In this document: in pieces, positions 1 to 14,265 of the stretch
Position numbering within the stretch: the first letter of the stretch is position 1
Layout of the letters: each line of letters starts with the position of its first letter
Assembly (NCBI GenBank): GCA_037389465.1
Contig: JAZARR010000172.1
Coordinates: 2,232,001-2,296,000 of the forward strand
Direction of reading: 5' to 3'
Length of the DNA: 64,000 bases
Source of the DNA: Baylisascaris procyonis
Lineage: Eukaryota > Nematoda > Chromadorea > Rhabditida > Ascarididae
Translations under genes and position numbers: made by a program
Notes under the pieces: generated by a model
Database searches by the model: none
What the model saw: the letters and a program-made list of their open reading frames with translations, nothing else
What the model was told of the DNA's origin: nothing

Positions 1-88
1 TCCTGAAATATTTATTCAGTTGAATTTGTTAAGTATAAGTTTTTAGGCGAAATTTTTTTGGTATGTTTTCATTTTTTTTCTATCGATT

Positions 89-2227
89 ATGAAACGATTT
101 CACTTTAAGAGCGGTGATTCTGGCGTTTCCTCTTCGGCTGTCTTACATCATGCACATTCATTAGCCGCACGACCAGCTAATGTAGAGACGAAACAACCAC
201 CACCTTATGAACACGCTGTTTTACAGGTGAGTTCCTTTTTATTTATCTTTTGTGGGTTGGTGTTTATGCAGCATTGCTTTGGTATCGCTCATGCGATCAT
301 TGTTGTTGTTGAGTATAGAAAAGAAACTTGTATCATTTTCCCCGCGCAACTTCTGGGGTGGTCTAGCAATCGTCACACCTTTACATTTCCAAATCTTCTT
401 TATATTATATGATATGTTGGAAATGCCTCGATTAACATAGTAAGTTGTAGTAAGGTTAGCATCGTATTTTAATTGATAAGGAATATTTTAGGCTCGAGCA
501 CAATGTGCACATAGAGGTGCGACCACAAGCGCATTGGGAACATCGCTTGTTGATCGTGAACTACTTCATGAACGACATTCCTATGCAAATAATAACGATG
601 ATGATATGTTGTTGAAGTCACGAATCGGACAATTTCCAATGATGCGTGCACTATGGCAAGAACAACAACAAGGTATTACCTCTGGAGTTCCAGTGCCATC
701 TCCGGTCACAACTTCCTCAGGTTCGAGTGGATTGGATCGACTAAGTGCTGGTGTGGATCCATGTTCATCGTTGTCATCAGTATGTGCGTCGTCGTTGAAT
801 GCGGATTTTTTGGATTCACTGTTGACACCACATTTGAGGAGCCCATCATCGTGTGAGGATCTCTCGTCACCGCTTATGTTGACACCACCCCATTCGGCTC
901 CAATGCATCCGACGATGGTCACTGGTGGTATGCAACCATCGACATATGGCTATGGATATATGCCATCAACTTATATGCGAACACCACCACCACCACCACC
1001 TCCCGTATATCGTGGCGAATATTATTTCGATCATTCACAATTGTACAGGCATTATGTTCCACTTCAAGCGGCATCAATCGCTCCAAATAGGTTTGTTATT
1101 CTCGTAGATAAACAAATATTGTGAGGGTGAACGCTATTTTGTAATTTTTTTTCTCATAAGTTTCGCCTTAGTTTCGAAGAAAGTCCTCAAAAAATGAAGC
1201 TCAGTTTGAAAATGCCGGGTTGAACTTCATCGTGAGGTGATTGTGGCTGATCGTTGGATTTATCAGAAGTGAACAATCTCGGGATTGCCGGAAATGGAAA
1301 ATCTCGGGATTCTATATCTGCATTACGTCGGTAAATATGGTTGATGCGGTATGCGCGAAAGGTGATCTCAGATTGATACTAAGTTAACTCTTCATATTTT
1401 AAGTGCTCTTTTTTTTTTCAATTTAAATTATCGTGTGGTGAAAGTCATCCAAAATGGATTGGTGAAAGGAACTAACCCTCAACTCATATCCTTTTGGGTT
1501 TTAATTGGGTGGTGGTATATGGTGAAATTGAAGTTGGTGATTTGCAGACCACGCAGAGGGGTTCCTGAGATGATTTCGGCGAAAACACGTTCCAGGATAG
1601 CTGCCCCAGTAATAACAGTTTATGAGGAACGTTTATTACAGTGAAGCTAAATGGCAATGAACGCATCTGTTTTTCAATTACGGTGCTTATGATATTATTT
1701 TTAGTCATTTCTATCTTTCAACTGTATCTCTTCGATGCTATAAAATTCGATCGCTATTGGAAAGATTTTTAGGAAACATACAAGGAAATTATGAAGAACT
1801 GAATATTATTAGTTAGATATATTGCAGGAATGAATCTTTTGAAGAGTCCCACGTAGAAGTGGAGCCGAAATTTTTATTATCTTTATAGAACCCTTTGGGG
1901 AATTTTATCAAAATTTCTGTAAAATCCTGATTTTAATTTTGAAAATACGGTTTTTTTCTTCATTTCGATATTATATTATTGCCGATATCATCTATCTTTA
2001 CTGGGCGGTATTGCATAAAAGATTTTTATAAAAACTGGAAAGCAAGAGAGAAATAAAATTGGGACAATGATCTGTTTATTGCTTTGGTGCTTCACATGAG
2101 TTGGGTGTCTCAGTGTGCAATCTCCGAGGTCGTCAGAACACTCTATAGGGGACTATACAGATAAGACATTCTCAAATAAGCAAGGGCGTCTATATAGGTA
2201 TGCAAAAATATATTGTTGTATATAGCA

Positions 2228-2265
<38 letters not shown>

Positions 2266-2619
2266 CATAGTTGAATATGTGTAATTTTCAGATGCGTTCC
2301 TCCTAGCAGTTTTTGCCCCTCTTTTTTAATACTTCTTTCCCTTTGTAATTCACTATTTCTTAATATTCTAGCAATTTTATTACTTAAGACTGGCACATTT
2401 TTATTGTTGAATGCTTTATTTTAAATTTTCTTCACTAGAAACTGTGCCGTATTATTTGTTTTAAGGTGAACTCTTTCAATGCTTTTCTATTGACATTCTG
2501 CTATTGCTTTATTTTTCAGTTGGACTCCTTCACAGTCGGTATTGGATCTACCCCCTCCACCACCATATCCACCACCACGTTCTTCACCTTCACCTCGGGA
2601 AGCGCCTATGGTTATGTGA
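89..2619 (+). CDS. Ser/Pro-rich protein with PPxY motifs, C-terminal exons (5' incomplete)
   Basis: Three exons fit in phase: up to 226 (CAG|gtgagt donor), 492-1090, and 2520-2619 (after ATTTTTCAG, stop TGA). The first visible exon may be internal, starting at an acceptor at 108-109; ATG at 89 is an alternative start. The product is low in complexity and disordered-looking: a PPPYEHAV motif (PPxY, a WW-domain ligand), a Ser-rich block, LTPPHSAPMHP, a run of seven prolines followed by VY, then an end rich in PPPPPYPPP with a second PPxY. No globular domain is visible. Such tails occur on receptors and transcription factors; a Notch-type intracellular tail is one possibility, but I saw no ankyrin repeats, which would lie upstream. 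An AATAAA at 2659-2664 could be the polyadenylation signal. Exon structure is well supported; identity is unknown. Confidence 0.6.
2230..2261. repeat. (TA)n microsatellite
   Basis: Pure TA dinucleotide tract inside the intron before the last exon of the first gene. Confidence 0.95.
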
Positions 2620-2774
2620 TCACCATTGTTATTTTTATGATTTAGCTTTTATTCTTGAAATAAATTTACGAAACAATTTCTTAGGTTCGATTAGTTTTGC
2701 ATTCCATGAAGCATCGATTTTTCGGCTAATTTAAGAGAAAGCAAAAGCGGTTCTCTTTTTGTTTGGAGGAATAG

Positions 2775-2775
<1 letters not shown>

Positions 2776-2832
<57 letters not shown>
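2776..2832. repeat. (TA)n microsatellite
   Basis: Uninterrupted TA tract about 57 nt long, downstream of the first gene. Confidence 0.95.
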
Positions 2833-2835
<3 letters not shown>

Positions 2836-4532
2836 TTGAACGTAGCAATTTTGAAAGTTTCAGACGGCAGTAAAATAGCAGATCAGCATTTAAAACTGTT
2901 TATGGTGGTCCATTTTGCCTGCTGTATATTTAGGTTGCTTTGATTTTCTTTTCATCTAATTTTTGACGTTTTTTGCTCGATGTAGACAGATGCAATTCAC
3001 CTATATTGTTCTAGTTCATCAATGATTACCTCTTATCTGTTGGTTTCTTACTTAATTTTTCTCTTCTAATATGGTGCAACGTTTGATGAATACTTATTTA
3101 AATTATTATTGTGAAATATTGTCGAATTTATCCGCATATTTAATTCATTATATGTGGTATTTAAAATAGCTTTTTTAGTCTTTTTTGGTTTTATATTAAT
3201 TTTTTATTCATGGGATTTCAGGATTTATTTAGTTGATATTCGAGAAACATATCCACAATCTCAAAAAAGATAGGAGGCTATATGCGATATCAATTGTTTT
3301 TATCTTCCTTATTCTAAACATTCGATGGAATAGAGGGATTTCATGAGATGCTATAAAGTGAAGGGGCTTCATGGGGGTGCTGCAAAATGGTGCGACTTCA
3401 TGAGGAACTTCGGTAGGAGGGGGAACAGTATGCTATGAAACCATCCATCTAACTTTTACAGAAGAAAGTGCATAAAATGTTTTGTGTTATTCAATTTTTA
3501 TAATTCCTACACAAACTATTTAATTGAATTCTTGCATTTCATCTATTATCCACTAATTTAATTGTATACCCACATTATTTATAGTTTTATTTTCTGTGCA
3601 TATAAGTGTCGTTGATGGTTATTGTTTCGATTTGTTTATGCTTGCCATTGAATCTGCGATATAACATCATCCATTATTATTATTTTACTGCTCATCTTTT
3701 GCACTTTTTTCTTTTGATAGAAGTGCGATGTTGATTGACATTTGAGTTTCTTGATGGTTCACCTAGAACAGTAGGGAAGGTTTTGATGGAAAGGTAGGGA
3801 GGGGCCGAGAGGATGGGAACTGAGAGAGAACGTGTATGAGAAACTTTCTAATGAAGGTAGTGAAAATTTACTTTCTACCTCGGGTACTGTTACTATTAAT
3901 ACACTAAAAATACTGCGAGAGGGGTGCTTGGGGGGCGGATTGTAGGGGATATGGAGGATTTATATGAACTACTGGTAACTAATTGCCGCCTCTAATAGAG
4001 GTAGCCGACTGACTACCCAATCGGTAAAAATTTGATGCTCAGGATTGTGTGCCTAACCTATCGCTCTTTTATTTATTTATTTTTCTACTTCCAATGTCCT
4101 TATATTGCTCAGTTTTGAACGAACGATAAAAATTTATTATGTCGATGCATTTTTTACATACGATTACCACACTTATCTCATTAACTCATTTCTTGATCGT
4201 CTCTCAATTTTAATTACTTTCCTTTGGTACTATAATTGGAGAACTTTGAATTAGATTAGGGCTATTGATAAAGAAACTGCGACATTCGTCTTGAAGAATA
4301 TTGTCTATCTTAGTTAAGTGATGCTAGAGAAAATCGACGGATTTCTTTATTGCAGTGGGCATGGGGGGCGTGCAGAGGATTTAGGTTGGTGATGAATTTC
4401 TGAGTGCAGTCATTCAACACCACCAGCTTGCAATTGGCAATTGTTTTTTCGTGCACTGCAAGGCTAAATTTGTTTTTTGTGTAGTTATAGGTTGGGATTA
4501 AATAAATAGACAAATAATTATATAAATAGAAC

Positions 4533-4535
<3 letters not shown>

Positions 4536-4595
<60 letters not shown>
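4536..4595. repeat. (TA)n microsatellite
   Basis: Uninterrupted TA tract about 60 nt long. Confidence 0.95.
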
Positions 4596-4597
<2 letters not shown>

Positions 4598-7500
4598 CCA
4601 TGAAACTGCTTGCAGGTTCTTTATAAATCTCCAGTGATTTGTACAGTTTCATGCATTCATTCTGGAATTCGAGGTTTGATGGCAAAAACGTCGTGTTTCA
4701 GATTCTTGCAAACGTTTAAGAACTTTTGAAAAGCAGACCGGTCCGTCTGAAAAACTGAAAAAAGCATCTATGACGCTGTAAGCATGTGTGAAACCTTTTA
4801 TGCCTTGCATGAACATCCAGGCCTTTTGGGCGCCTCATCCAACGCTCTATAGGATCTTTGCAATTTATAAGGTGCAGCTGCGGGGCCCTAACTGTCTCTT
4901 CTTGATTTATAAAAAGTCTTTTCTAAGGTTCAGAAGGGACTTCTTCTTATTAATAGCGAGTTCGCATCTCCTCGTAAATCGTTGGATTGTTATTTTCTCC
5001 CAATTACTCTTTAACTGGTTCATGTTCCCCTCTATTAAATCATCACAATTTTGCGAACAGTATTTATGTCTGTGGAAGAGAAACTGCGTGTCGTTATTCT
5101 ACATTCTTGAAGCTTTTCAGCGAACCTATAAAGCTATGTAAAGAATTCTTGCAATTCTATAAAAAGTCATCATTGATTGGTACTTGATAATCGTCACTGA
5201 TAAGAAGTCGTCACACTCATGGCAATGTAAGATATGCTTGTTGAACGATAAGAATTATTTTGCATTTTTCTTGCGAATCACCCAATTTCATAGTAACTCG
5301 TCGAAAACTTGAAATAAATCATACCTTTTAAAGCAATAGCTATGAATTTCTTTTGAATTCGGTAGGTTTCTTTTTTTTAAAATCCAAATTGCTCTCAAGT
5401 TTTTATTAGCCTCTCTAAAATGTAGAGTTTACAATGCACTGCTCTAAAGGATTGCAATAGGAATTTCCTTCAATACAAGCAAAATTAGATTGCCAACTTG
5501 CATGGATTCACTTCAACAATCCAAAAATTCTTAGCAAAGTTAAAGTGTTGCTCTCCCTACACTGTTGAGATTGTTATGATGTCCTTATAAAGTCGCATTA
5601 ATTTCTTATGGTGATGTATTCAAAGATGTGCAAATTGCTTGGATTTCATAAATTTCTGTAAGTGATCGTTTTGAATCTATGACCATTCTTCGCAATGTTA
5701 AAGGATTTCCTACAAATTTGCATATCCTCGGTACATATCTATTTCAATTACTTCTGAGAAGTTTCCATACATCCACGGGAATTTTATTTTGATTAGGATA
5801 TAAGAGGTTCTCGAGAGTTGTGGGGATTCTCTATGAGATTTTCTCGGTTCCATATCGAGCTATAAATCTCTTCTTAAGGCTGTTATGATAGCCGTCATGG
5901 TTTCGTCAATTTCCTACGAAACTATATGTACTGCCGACGTAGATGTGGCCATTATTAGAAATGTTGTTTGTTGCCTATAAGGCTTCAAAGATTGTGCACA
6001 GAGTCAATTATCCATGAATTATCATAGATATTGTTTTGCATCCTACGGAATCCGGTCCTTTCACCTTTTTTGGATAAATGCATTTCATCCTTCAATGCAT
6101 CGCTCTCGCATGGTGATAACAAATAGGTTTGTTTTTAGGTATAATATTTATTGAGATTGTGGAGATTTAGTTGTGTTTGTAGATATATTTGTCGAAATAA
6201 TTCTAGAGAAATTTTAGACAAAATATACCTTAAACTTTGGGAAAAGTGAATTCTCCATTCTTTGAATAAATTCTCCTTCTTGGGTATATTCCTATCTTAA
6301 TTCTTAGGAGATATAAATCCCCCCAATGGATTTTATTTGTCATAGTACGGTATGTGCATTTCGGCGATTCGTACGGGCGATCTTTATAGAGTGACCGCCT
6401 TTATCAAACAGGTTATGTTGACGTCTGAGTAGACAATATAACGTCTACAAGAGTTGGCGTGTCATCGTGACGTTCGAACAACTATTGCATTGGTTGTCTT
6501 ATGAGTGCATATCTTGTTGCATAAATTTTATTGTTCAGATTATAGCTTTCTCTTATATTTTAATTTAAATTTTTATTAGATACGCAATATTGTATTTATT
6601 ATCATAATCGGACAAAAAAATCTTGTCATCAACTGCTATCTGAACTAGTCGAAATTTATTCCACTGTTATTTCGATTGATCAAAAATTATTTTTTGAAAA
6701 AAAAAACAACTTATAAAATATAAATATATATTATTTCAACCTGCACCACTATAAAAAACAGAGATAAGAATCTCACAAAAATCGTAAAAATAAATAAAAA
6801 TAAGCAATAAAGCACTTAATAACCTTCAAATTCATGACCTCTATTGGATCACATGAAATGTTGCACGTGCTAGCTGATTGAGGCGATAAGTGATCGTTAT
6901 CGTTTACATATGAGTGAATCAAACGAAAAAAAAAAAAAAACGATGTCGCCTATTTTTTTTAGAGAAATTTTCATATTTTCACTGCTCGATGATCGAAATC
7001 AAAAAAATATTCGTCGTTGGATGCTCATATCAAATTTGCATTTTTCTTTTGATGATTTATTATTACAATTCTATGCAATTTTGCATTGCAATAGCGATCC
7101 ATATAAATACTTCAATAGTTTTAGTTCATTATTTGCAGAAATTTAAACGATAACCATGTTAGATTTAATTTTATTCGAATAACTTCTGAATGATATTGTA
7201 ATTGATTGAGTTTATGAATTGGTGACAAAATTTATGCATTATAATTATAAATTCATGCAATATTTTTGTAGTCTCAACGTTTGAAATGACACTATGCATA
7301 TTTATGCAATTTGCATTGAAAATGATCTACGCATTGCAATATCGATCTATGCATTTTTGCATTTTGCATATGCAAAACAAATGAGCATTATAATGCTGAA
7401 AACAATCTCTTTGCATACTTAGCAATGAAAAATTTTTTGACGTAATATATTTTTGAAGATGTTTAGAAATGGTTCCTCGGGATTCTTTTGCACTAAGAGA

Positions 7501-8294
7501 AGATTTTACTAACACTATTATGCTTAATGTTAAGTGTTTTTCTTTTGTATAAAAATTTACCTGAGGAATTTGCATTTCAGATTGACTATTTTAGATTTTC
7601 GAATAGTTAAATTAAAATAAATATTTCAAACTCTTATTTATGCTTAATGAGGTTGCAAGTTGCTAATATTCATTTGTGCCATTAAATTTATTAAATAAAT
7701 ATTTACATTTATCGTTTTCAATAATGCATAAAATAATTGAATAATATAATTTCAATAAACAAAAGTTGTGGATATCTCTGGCTACCTCATGTCCATTTTA
7801 TGTAGGATTGTGCAATACTTCTTCGAAAAGAGACAGCAAATAATTGACTATATTTTAAGTGGAAAATGGTATTATCTTTTAAATGATGCATTTATTGAAG
7901 GATTTCTATTAGCTATTAAATATTTAATTTTTACTAATCAACAATATTTCGTTGCTACCGATATTTTTTGCTTGAAGCTCCGATGCTTACCGCGGAATAT
8001 TAGGGAAAGATGTTGAAATATTTGGAAAAAAAAACAAAAATTTGAAAATCTCATGCAAAATCCTATTTTGTAATCATATATTAGTTTTTTTTACACAAAA
8101 GCTATTTCTTGTGCTTCTTTTATTCATGAGTGTTTTCATTCTCCTTCGATCGGAAAAAAGTTGCAGCGTGCAAAAAATTTCATAAAATGTTTCATTCAAT
8201 GGTATACGTTTGACTAATAGTTGACTATACTCAACAATACTCAGCATTGTATAAGGGCATAATTAAATATACAAACGAATTAAATAAATAAATA

Positions 8295-8318
8295 AATATA
8301 TATATATATATATAATAT

Positions 8319-8385
<67 letters not shown>
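8295..8385. repeat. (TA)n microsatellite with small interruptions
   Basis: TA tract of about 90 nt, preceded by AAAT units and broken twice by TAATA steps. Confidence 0.93.
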
Positions 8386-8389
<4 letters not shown>

Positions 8390-9701
8390 GTGTACTTTAA
8401 AACTTTAGATGAATGAAAGATGAAATTTTATCCACAACTGCTTCAACATATTTCTATTTGAATGGTCGATGTTGATTTCAGCTAATCAAGTGCACTTTGA
8501 AACGAGTTCAATCCGAATGTTTTTATATTCGATCATGCGCTTTCACTTTCAATGGAACGTGCCACTGTATATATCAAATCTTTGCTTAGTAATGGGCGAA
8601 CAATTTTTTTCTTATTAACAAATTACGAATAAAATTTCGCAATTTTTTTTTTGATTTCTGGATGAAATAATTCATTATTGGCGTCACAATGATTATCCAA
8701 TTAAGCTTGTGATATTCCTTGGCATATAGTTATCGTGACAGAAAGTAACCTATTATTTCTATATGTCAATTCTATGAAATCGAAAAATTAGCATTGAAAA
8801 CTTGAAAATCGAATTCGAATTATATTTTTGAAAATGTAAATTTCACTGAACGGATCTTTTATTGAAATATTCAGGATGAATTAAAGAGTTATGATTAAAG
8901 ATTACAAATTAAATAAGATGAAGAATGAATAAGATAAATAAGATATTAAAAAATGTGCGCTCATAGAAATCTTAAAAAATAGAAAGAAATAAGTGCTATG
9001 ATTTAGTTTGCCAATAAAATGCCGAATTTATGCAATAATTTAAGGGAAATACTGATTTATTCGTTCATCTTCAACTCTCTAATAAACATTTTGTCGGCAT
9101 ATTAGAGTGTCCCTTGAGCAGTTCTAAATGAAACGAAATGGAAACTACGCATAAAGTTGAGTGTATTTTTTTTTTTTACAAAAGAGGAAACGAATAAAAT
9201 TTTATCTAGTCAAAATAAACGAGGGCAATTTTTTTTTTTTAATATTTTCTTTGAGTGAAAACTTTTTCTGATATTTGAGATTTTTTTTTTTTTTTTTTTG
9301 AAATTGAATTTGAGCAAAAAAGAGATTTTCAATAATATGAATATTTTTCTATGATATTATTAAATAAATTTTTTATCATGATATTATAAAAGCAACCATC
9401 TGTAAATTTAAAAAAAAAAATACAATTGTTTCATTTATATTCATATTTGTTAATTTATTAAGAGCTATGAAAAGAGTTTAAAGTGATCGTAGAATGAATT
9501 TTTCAACATAATCGTGGATGTATTTTTTTATTTGCTCATTGATTGATCAAAGATCAGAGTACTAAATTCTTGCAGGTAAAAGTGTATCGAAGTGTCACAG
9601 ACAACAACAAATCGGATAAATTGTAAAACGGTTTGCCTTATTGCATATCCACTCCAAACGAATATATTAGTGAATGCGATTGCACCTCGGTCGAGGTCAT
9701 T

Positions 9702-11608
9702 ATGCATATGCTACGTATTGTATTCGTTATCTTCACCTGTACAATCTCAATTATTGCCACCTATACTATGCCTCAGCAAAGATCTTATAGTCAGGTGAGA
9801 AATATTTGATTTCCATTTCAATTCTTATAAAATCATTTGAACGATCTAAAAAAAATTTTTTTTTCTTTATCCCTCTAAAATATTATCCAAAATGTTTATT
9901 TCATCTTATTTGGTAAATAGATGTAATATAAATTAAACGAGAGATGAAACAAAGATTTTATTAAATTTGTTAATTTTAGATTATTTAAAATTCATCAATT
10001 TTAAAAATTTCTTTTAACGTTGCTATTAATTATTCAATATTGCTCTTATTTGCATATAATATTGCGTTTTTATCATCTTCATAATATTGATAATAATAGT
10101 TGAAATTCTATAATAATTTTTCTGTTAGAGATAGGCGATTATTAATGACGAATCGCTTCAGCTGCGATATCTTTCTTCTTATAAAGCATTTAATTGCTTT
10201 ATTTTGATGCGCTGAAGAGTTATGCTTGGTAAGGAAAACAAAAAAAAAGCGCTTCAGCTGTTGGTTTTGAATATAACCTTTGGTTGTGTTATAAGTTGCT
10301 CAATTATTGCCTTTCGGCTTTTATACGTTACTACCGGGTCATTTATTGAGCTATACAGTTTATTAATTAGGGCATCTTCAGTTAGAGTTATTGGGAGAGA
10401 AAGGGTAGGGGGGTTGGGAGAGGGATAGAGGGAGAGGGGTTGAGAGAGGATTGGATTTCGATGAGAGTCGTTTGATATTCGGGTACACTTTTGCACGTTC
10501 AGTAGTAACGTATTGTTTATTGCTTCTTACAACAAATAAAAAAGGATTCATTCGCCGTTTTATCTTCATATACCTTATCAAAGTGAAAGAAAAAAATAGA
10601 AATTAGAAAATTTTAAGATGGGCAATTCATCAATCGCCCACCGAAGATATACCAAAAAAAAAAATTTTTTTTTTCCCATAAGAAATAATAAAACACAATC
10701 GAGACATAAATATCACTCTAGAGTTTTTTACTAATACATTAGTACATTGATCAAATATTATGACATTAAAACATTTTCCAAGATGTTCTAATAGGTGCCG
10801 TAATTCATTGAATTTACGAACGCAAACATATTTAGGTGAATTTTTTTTTTTTGCACATTACGCAAACGGCAATTTTGCGTTAGAGTTCTTCCTCTTTTTC
10901 TTCGTCTAAATTAATGGAAGTAAACCGCATCTTTAGAAAATTAATTAAATTTCTCAAATATTCACGGTTGTTTTATTTGAAAAAATTCCATCTATAAAAC
11001 AACCAAATTTTTGTATTTATTGATTCTTTTTTTTTTTTCAAAATTTGACAGCATGTCTATGTTATTAGCAATTCGGCATCCACAGTTGATTGTTTGTTTA
11101 TGCTACGTTGCATTCAATTCATGTTTTTGCTAGCTTAATTTCAGAATGGTCAAAATATAGGTGAATGGTGATCTAGAAGAGTGGTCAAAATCTTTCACAA
11201 ATATTAAAAGCATTTTTCGAATTTCATTCTTAAGAGTATTTTCTTCTAAATATATGAGGTGTATTTAATCATTTAATCGTTGTTTTTTTTTTTTTTAATT
11301 TAAGCGTGGTACCCCTCTGAGTGCCATTGCATGCATTCTTCTAGCAAGTGGGAAGGGGATGGTGGTAGGGGAAGAGGAAAAACGAACGCATGTAAACATT
11401 GTTCTCCAAGCTCACATGAGTTGATTCACTAGTAATCGCTATGGGATTAGTCTTGCAACTTCTTTCGTGAGAGTTCACTTTAGGGTTACCTTTAGGGTCC
11501 TTAAAGCCTATAAACTTCATAACTATACTTCTCAACAGTCGTCACCAGCTTAATTAAAAAGAAATTTGCGTTTATTTAGCAAAAAAAAATTAATTAATTA
11601 ATTAATTA

Positions 11609-11687
<79 letters not shown>

Positions 11688-12962
11688 TTTTTACAGATAA
11701 AAATTCACTAAAATATTCGGCCAATTTAGCCATACAATATTTCATATGACAATAATTTTGGTCCTATAATATTTGATTTGATTTTGTGCTGAATTCATCG
11801 AGTGAATTGATGGCGATCGTGAAATGGAACGTTTCGTTTTGAAATGAAATATGCAAAAAGAGAACTCCACTTTAATCCAAACAATGAGTGACCCTTTTCT
11901 AAATGTTGCATTTTTCTTTACGTTACTCCTAAAGAAAAAAGAAAAAACTAACCAGCGTTCATTATCCACTTCAGTTGTTTCGCTACTTTTTATTTGCTTT
12001 TTTGTCTAATATTAACAATTTACACTTACTGAAGTAGTTCTTTCAGTGAAAATATTGCGATTCGTATTTTAATTTTCAAACATTGACAAAATGTTTAAGG
12101 TAATAATTTAAGAAAAGAAAAAAAAAGCTGTCATGTTTTGTGATATTGAAAAAAGAAATCGTGGAAAACATTTTCGCTTTTTTTTGGGAAAATTCACCCC
12201 TTTTCTTTCGTATTTTGGAGGCTGATTTGGATTGGATAGCGCCATGCTGGAGAGTATACCGATTTAAACTTGAATGCTTCAAAAGCCGGAAGTTTCAGGG
12301 ATTCGAAAACAACAATACTTTTTTTGAATTATGTAATCCGGACTCTAATTTTATTTGAAAGCTTTAGCGAGAAATATTTTTTAATGACATTGTTTAAATA
12401 TCAGTAGCAAATTATGTGTTTTTTTTCTCGTTCAATTATTTGCATAAAGGTATTGCAGTTGGACAATATGATTAGTCGATGTTTTCGAACAATCTGTAAG
12501 GACTGGATGCATGAATGCCATTGGTTTTGCGACTCAACGAAAACTAAAGTAATGCCTTTAAAGTTTTTTTTTTAAATTTTTATCAAGAGAATATTTCATC
12601 ATTAGATAATATGAAATAAATTCCTATTCTATACAGACGCTATTGTTATTGATGGTATCATGCTTTATTATTTCCGCTGAAAATTTCACCAATAGTGATA
12701 TTTGCATGAATGAATATTGCGCAAAATTTCAGCAATCTAATTTGCATATATTTAAAGGAATAGTTGAATTTATTGATGAGATTTACAGCGCATGTTGAAA
12801 TTCAATTTAAATGAATGAATAATTTCATTAGATAATTGCAGCATTTTGCCCTATTTATCAAAAAAAAAAAAAAAAAAAAAAAAATTTCAGAGTCTCTATG
12901 AGAGATGCTTCGAATGTCTCAGCTGGAGAGGACGACATTGTTTTGAATGTTTTGATATGTAA
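9702..12962 (+). CDS. Small secreted peptide precursor with eight cysteines in two modules
   Basis: Three exons, all phase 0: 9702-9794 (donor CAG|gtgaga), 12459-12548 (acceptor TATTGCAG, donor AAA|gtaatg) and 12891-12962 (acceptor AAATTTCAG, stop TAA). Exon 1 encodes a signal peptide, MHMLRIVFVIFTCTISIIA, then a short Gln/Ser stretch. Exon 2 encodes RCFRTICKDWMHECHWFC (C-x4-C-x6-C-x3-C). Exon 3 encodes ERCFECLSWRGRHCFECF (C-x2-C-x8-C-x2-C). The two modules look like an exon duplication: each has RCF, a mid-module Trp and a closing pair of Cys. Predicted length is 84 residues, the mature part about 62. No dibasic cleavage sites are obvious. The start could also be the second Met at 9708. TTCTTGCAG at 9567-9575 could be a spliced-leader acceptor. 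AATAAA lies at 13032-13037. I do not recognise the family; it could be a signalling or effector peptide. Confidence 0.62.
9795..12458 (+). other. Long first intron of the secreted-peptide gene
   Basis: AT-rich, with poly-A/T runs, a purine-rich patch at 10390-10450 and a (TTAA)n/(AAT)n block. A possible skipped mini-exon at about 12219-12251 (ADLDWIAPCWR, phase 0) is bounded by a weak acceptor and a GTATAC donor; I did not include it. Confidence 0.5.
11589..11687. repeat. (TTAA)n followed by (AAT)n microsatellite
   Basis: Compound simple repeat: about 25 nt of TTAA units, then about 75 nt of AAT units. Confidence 0.95.
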
Positions 12963-13744
12963 AGATAAAATATATCTCAATTGTATAATATTGATTGTAT
13001 AATAACATTTAGGAAATATTTACTTGTTGAGAATAAAAAACACCTCAATTATTAGTTGTGTTTGATTGTTATTTGATGCAAAAAGATTTCCTACGAATAT
13101 TCAATTTTTTTTTGAATAAATTAAGCTTCGTAATGTTTCATTTTCCTCTCTGTAACATTTTGCAAACGACTGAACTTGTTAAGATAGTAGAAAAACAGCC
13201 CGTTATATATGCAAATAATTCTTGAGTAGAGCAATCTGAAGAAATAAATTCAGATTTTTCAAATAATTCAGCTTATTTGAATGTATCTCGTTGTCCGCCT
13301 AGCCGAATTGCATTTCAAAATTTACAGAAAGTTGTTGAAAGGTTCGAATAGCATACCTGCTTTATTAAGATTAGTGCGAAATAATACTTGAAAAAGGTGA
13401 AACATAATTCAATAATTCAGGAAGAATTCCCTACCTCACTAAAGTCTTTAGCTTCCTCACCATCTCAACTCCTCCCCCTTCCCCTCCCCGCCACAACGGC
13501 TATTTATTGCCCAGAAAGGAATGAACTACTACATAAAGAGACGCAAACTACATGACGTTTGTCCATTGTTCGTTTGCATCATCTCACCAGAGATCACAAA
13601 TCCCTTTTAAAGGTGCTCATCATGTGTTTGTAAAATTCTCTAAAGTTTTGCTACAACTCGCTAAAGTTCACCTAATGGTTTCATTGTTCGACGCTTTCGG
13701 TTCTATTTAATAAAGTGTTTAACACTACAAAATGCTATTTAATT

Positions 13745-13847
<103 letters not shown>

Positions 13848-14139
13848 ACTTAGATTTATACAACCGAATGAACAAAGAGATCACTCAGACAATATGGCGC
13901 AATTGCAATCCGTATAGTGGAGGTATTGAAATCCATCGATTCATTCAAAGCATTCAATCATCTCAACATGATCGTAACCCAACGATGTTGAATAGCATTG
14001 TATACATAAACTGGAATACTCATAAATTATCAACGAGAGGAATTCTCAAATATCTTTCCAAACTTTGAACGGGTGATGTAATTAATCATTCCTTTATATC
14101 GCTTTCATAAATATGATAACATTTCTATCGTATATAGCG

Positions 14140-14199
14140 CTTGTGCAAGTTTATATATAAACTTGTTTATATATAATCATTTAAACTTGTTCATATGCA

Positions 14200-14265
<66 letters not shown>

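Larger units (their letters stand above)
2620..9566. other. Non-coding AT-rich stretch
   Basis: No gene I can support. It holds three (TA)n tracts, several A/T homopolymers, purine-rich patches near 3400 and 3780-3960, and a mildly less AT-rich block at 4.8-6.1 kb. A 57-codon open frame on the minus strand at 4310-4475 has higher GC than its surroundings and is discussed as a weak exon candidate. Confidence 0.6.

Noticed and set aside
1091..1124. Read-through of the second exon of the first gene (FVILVDKQIL)
   Set aside because: A GT donor at 1091 joins in exact phase to the proline-rich last exon at 2520, which gives a better protein.
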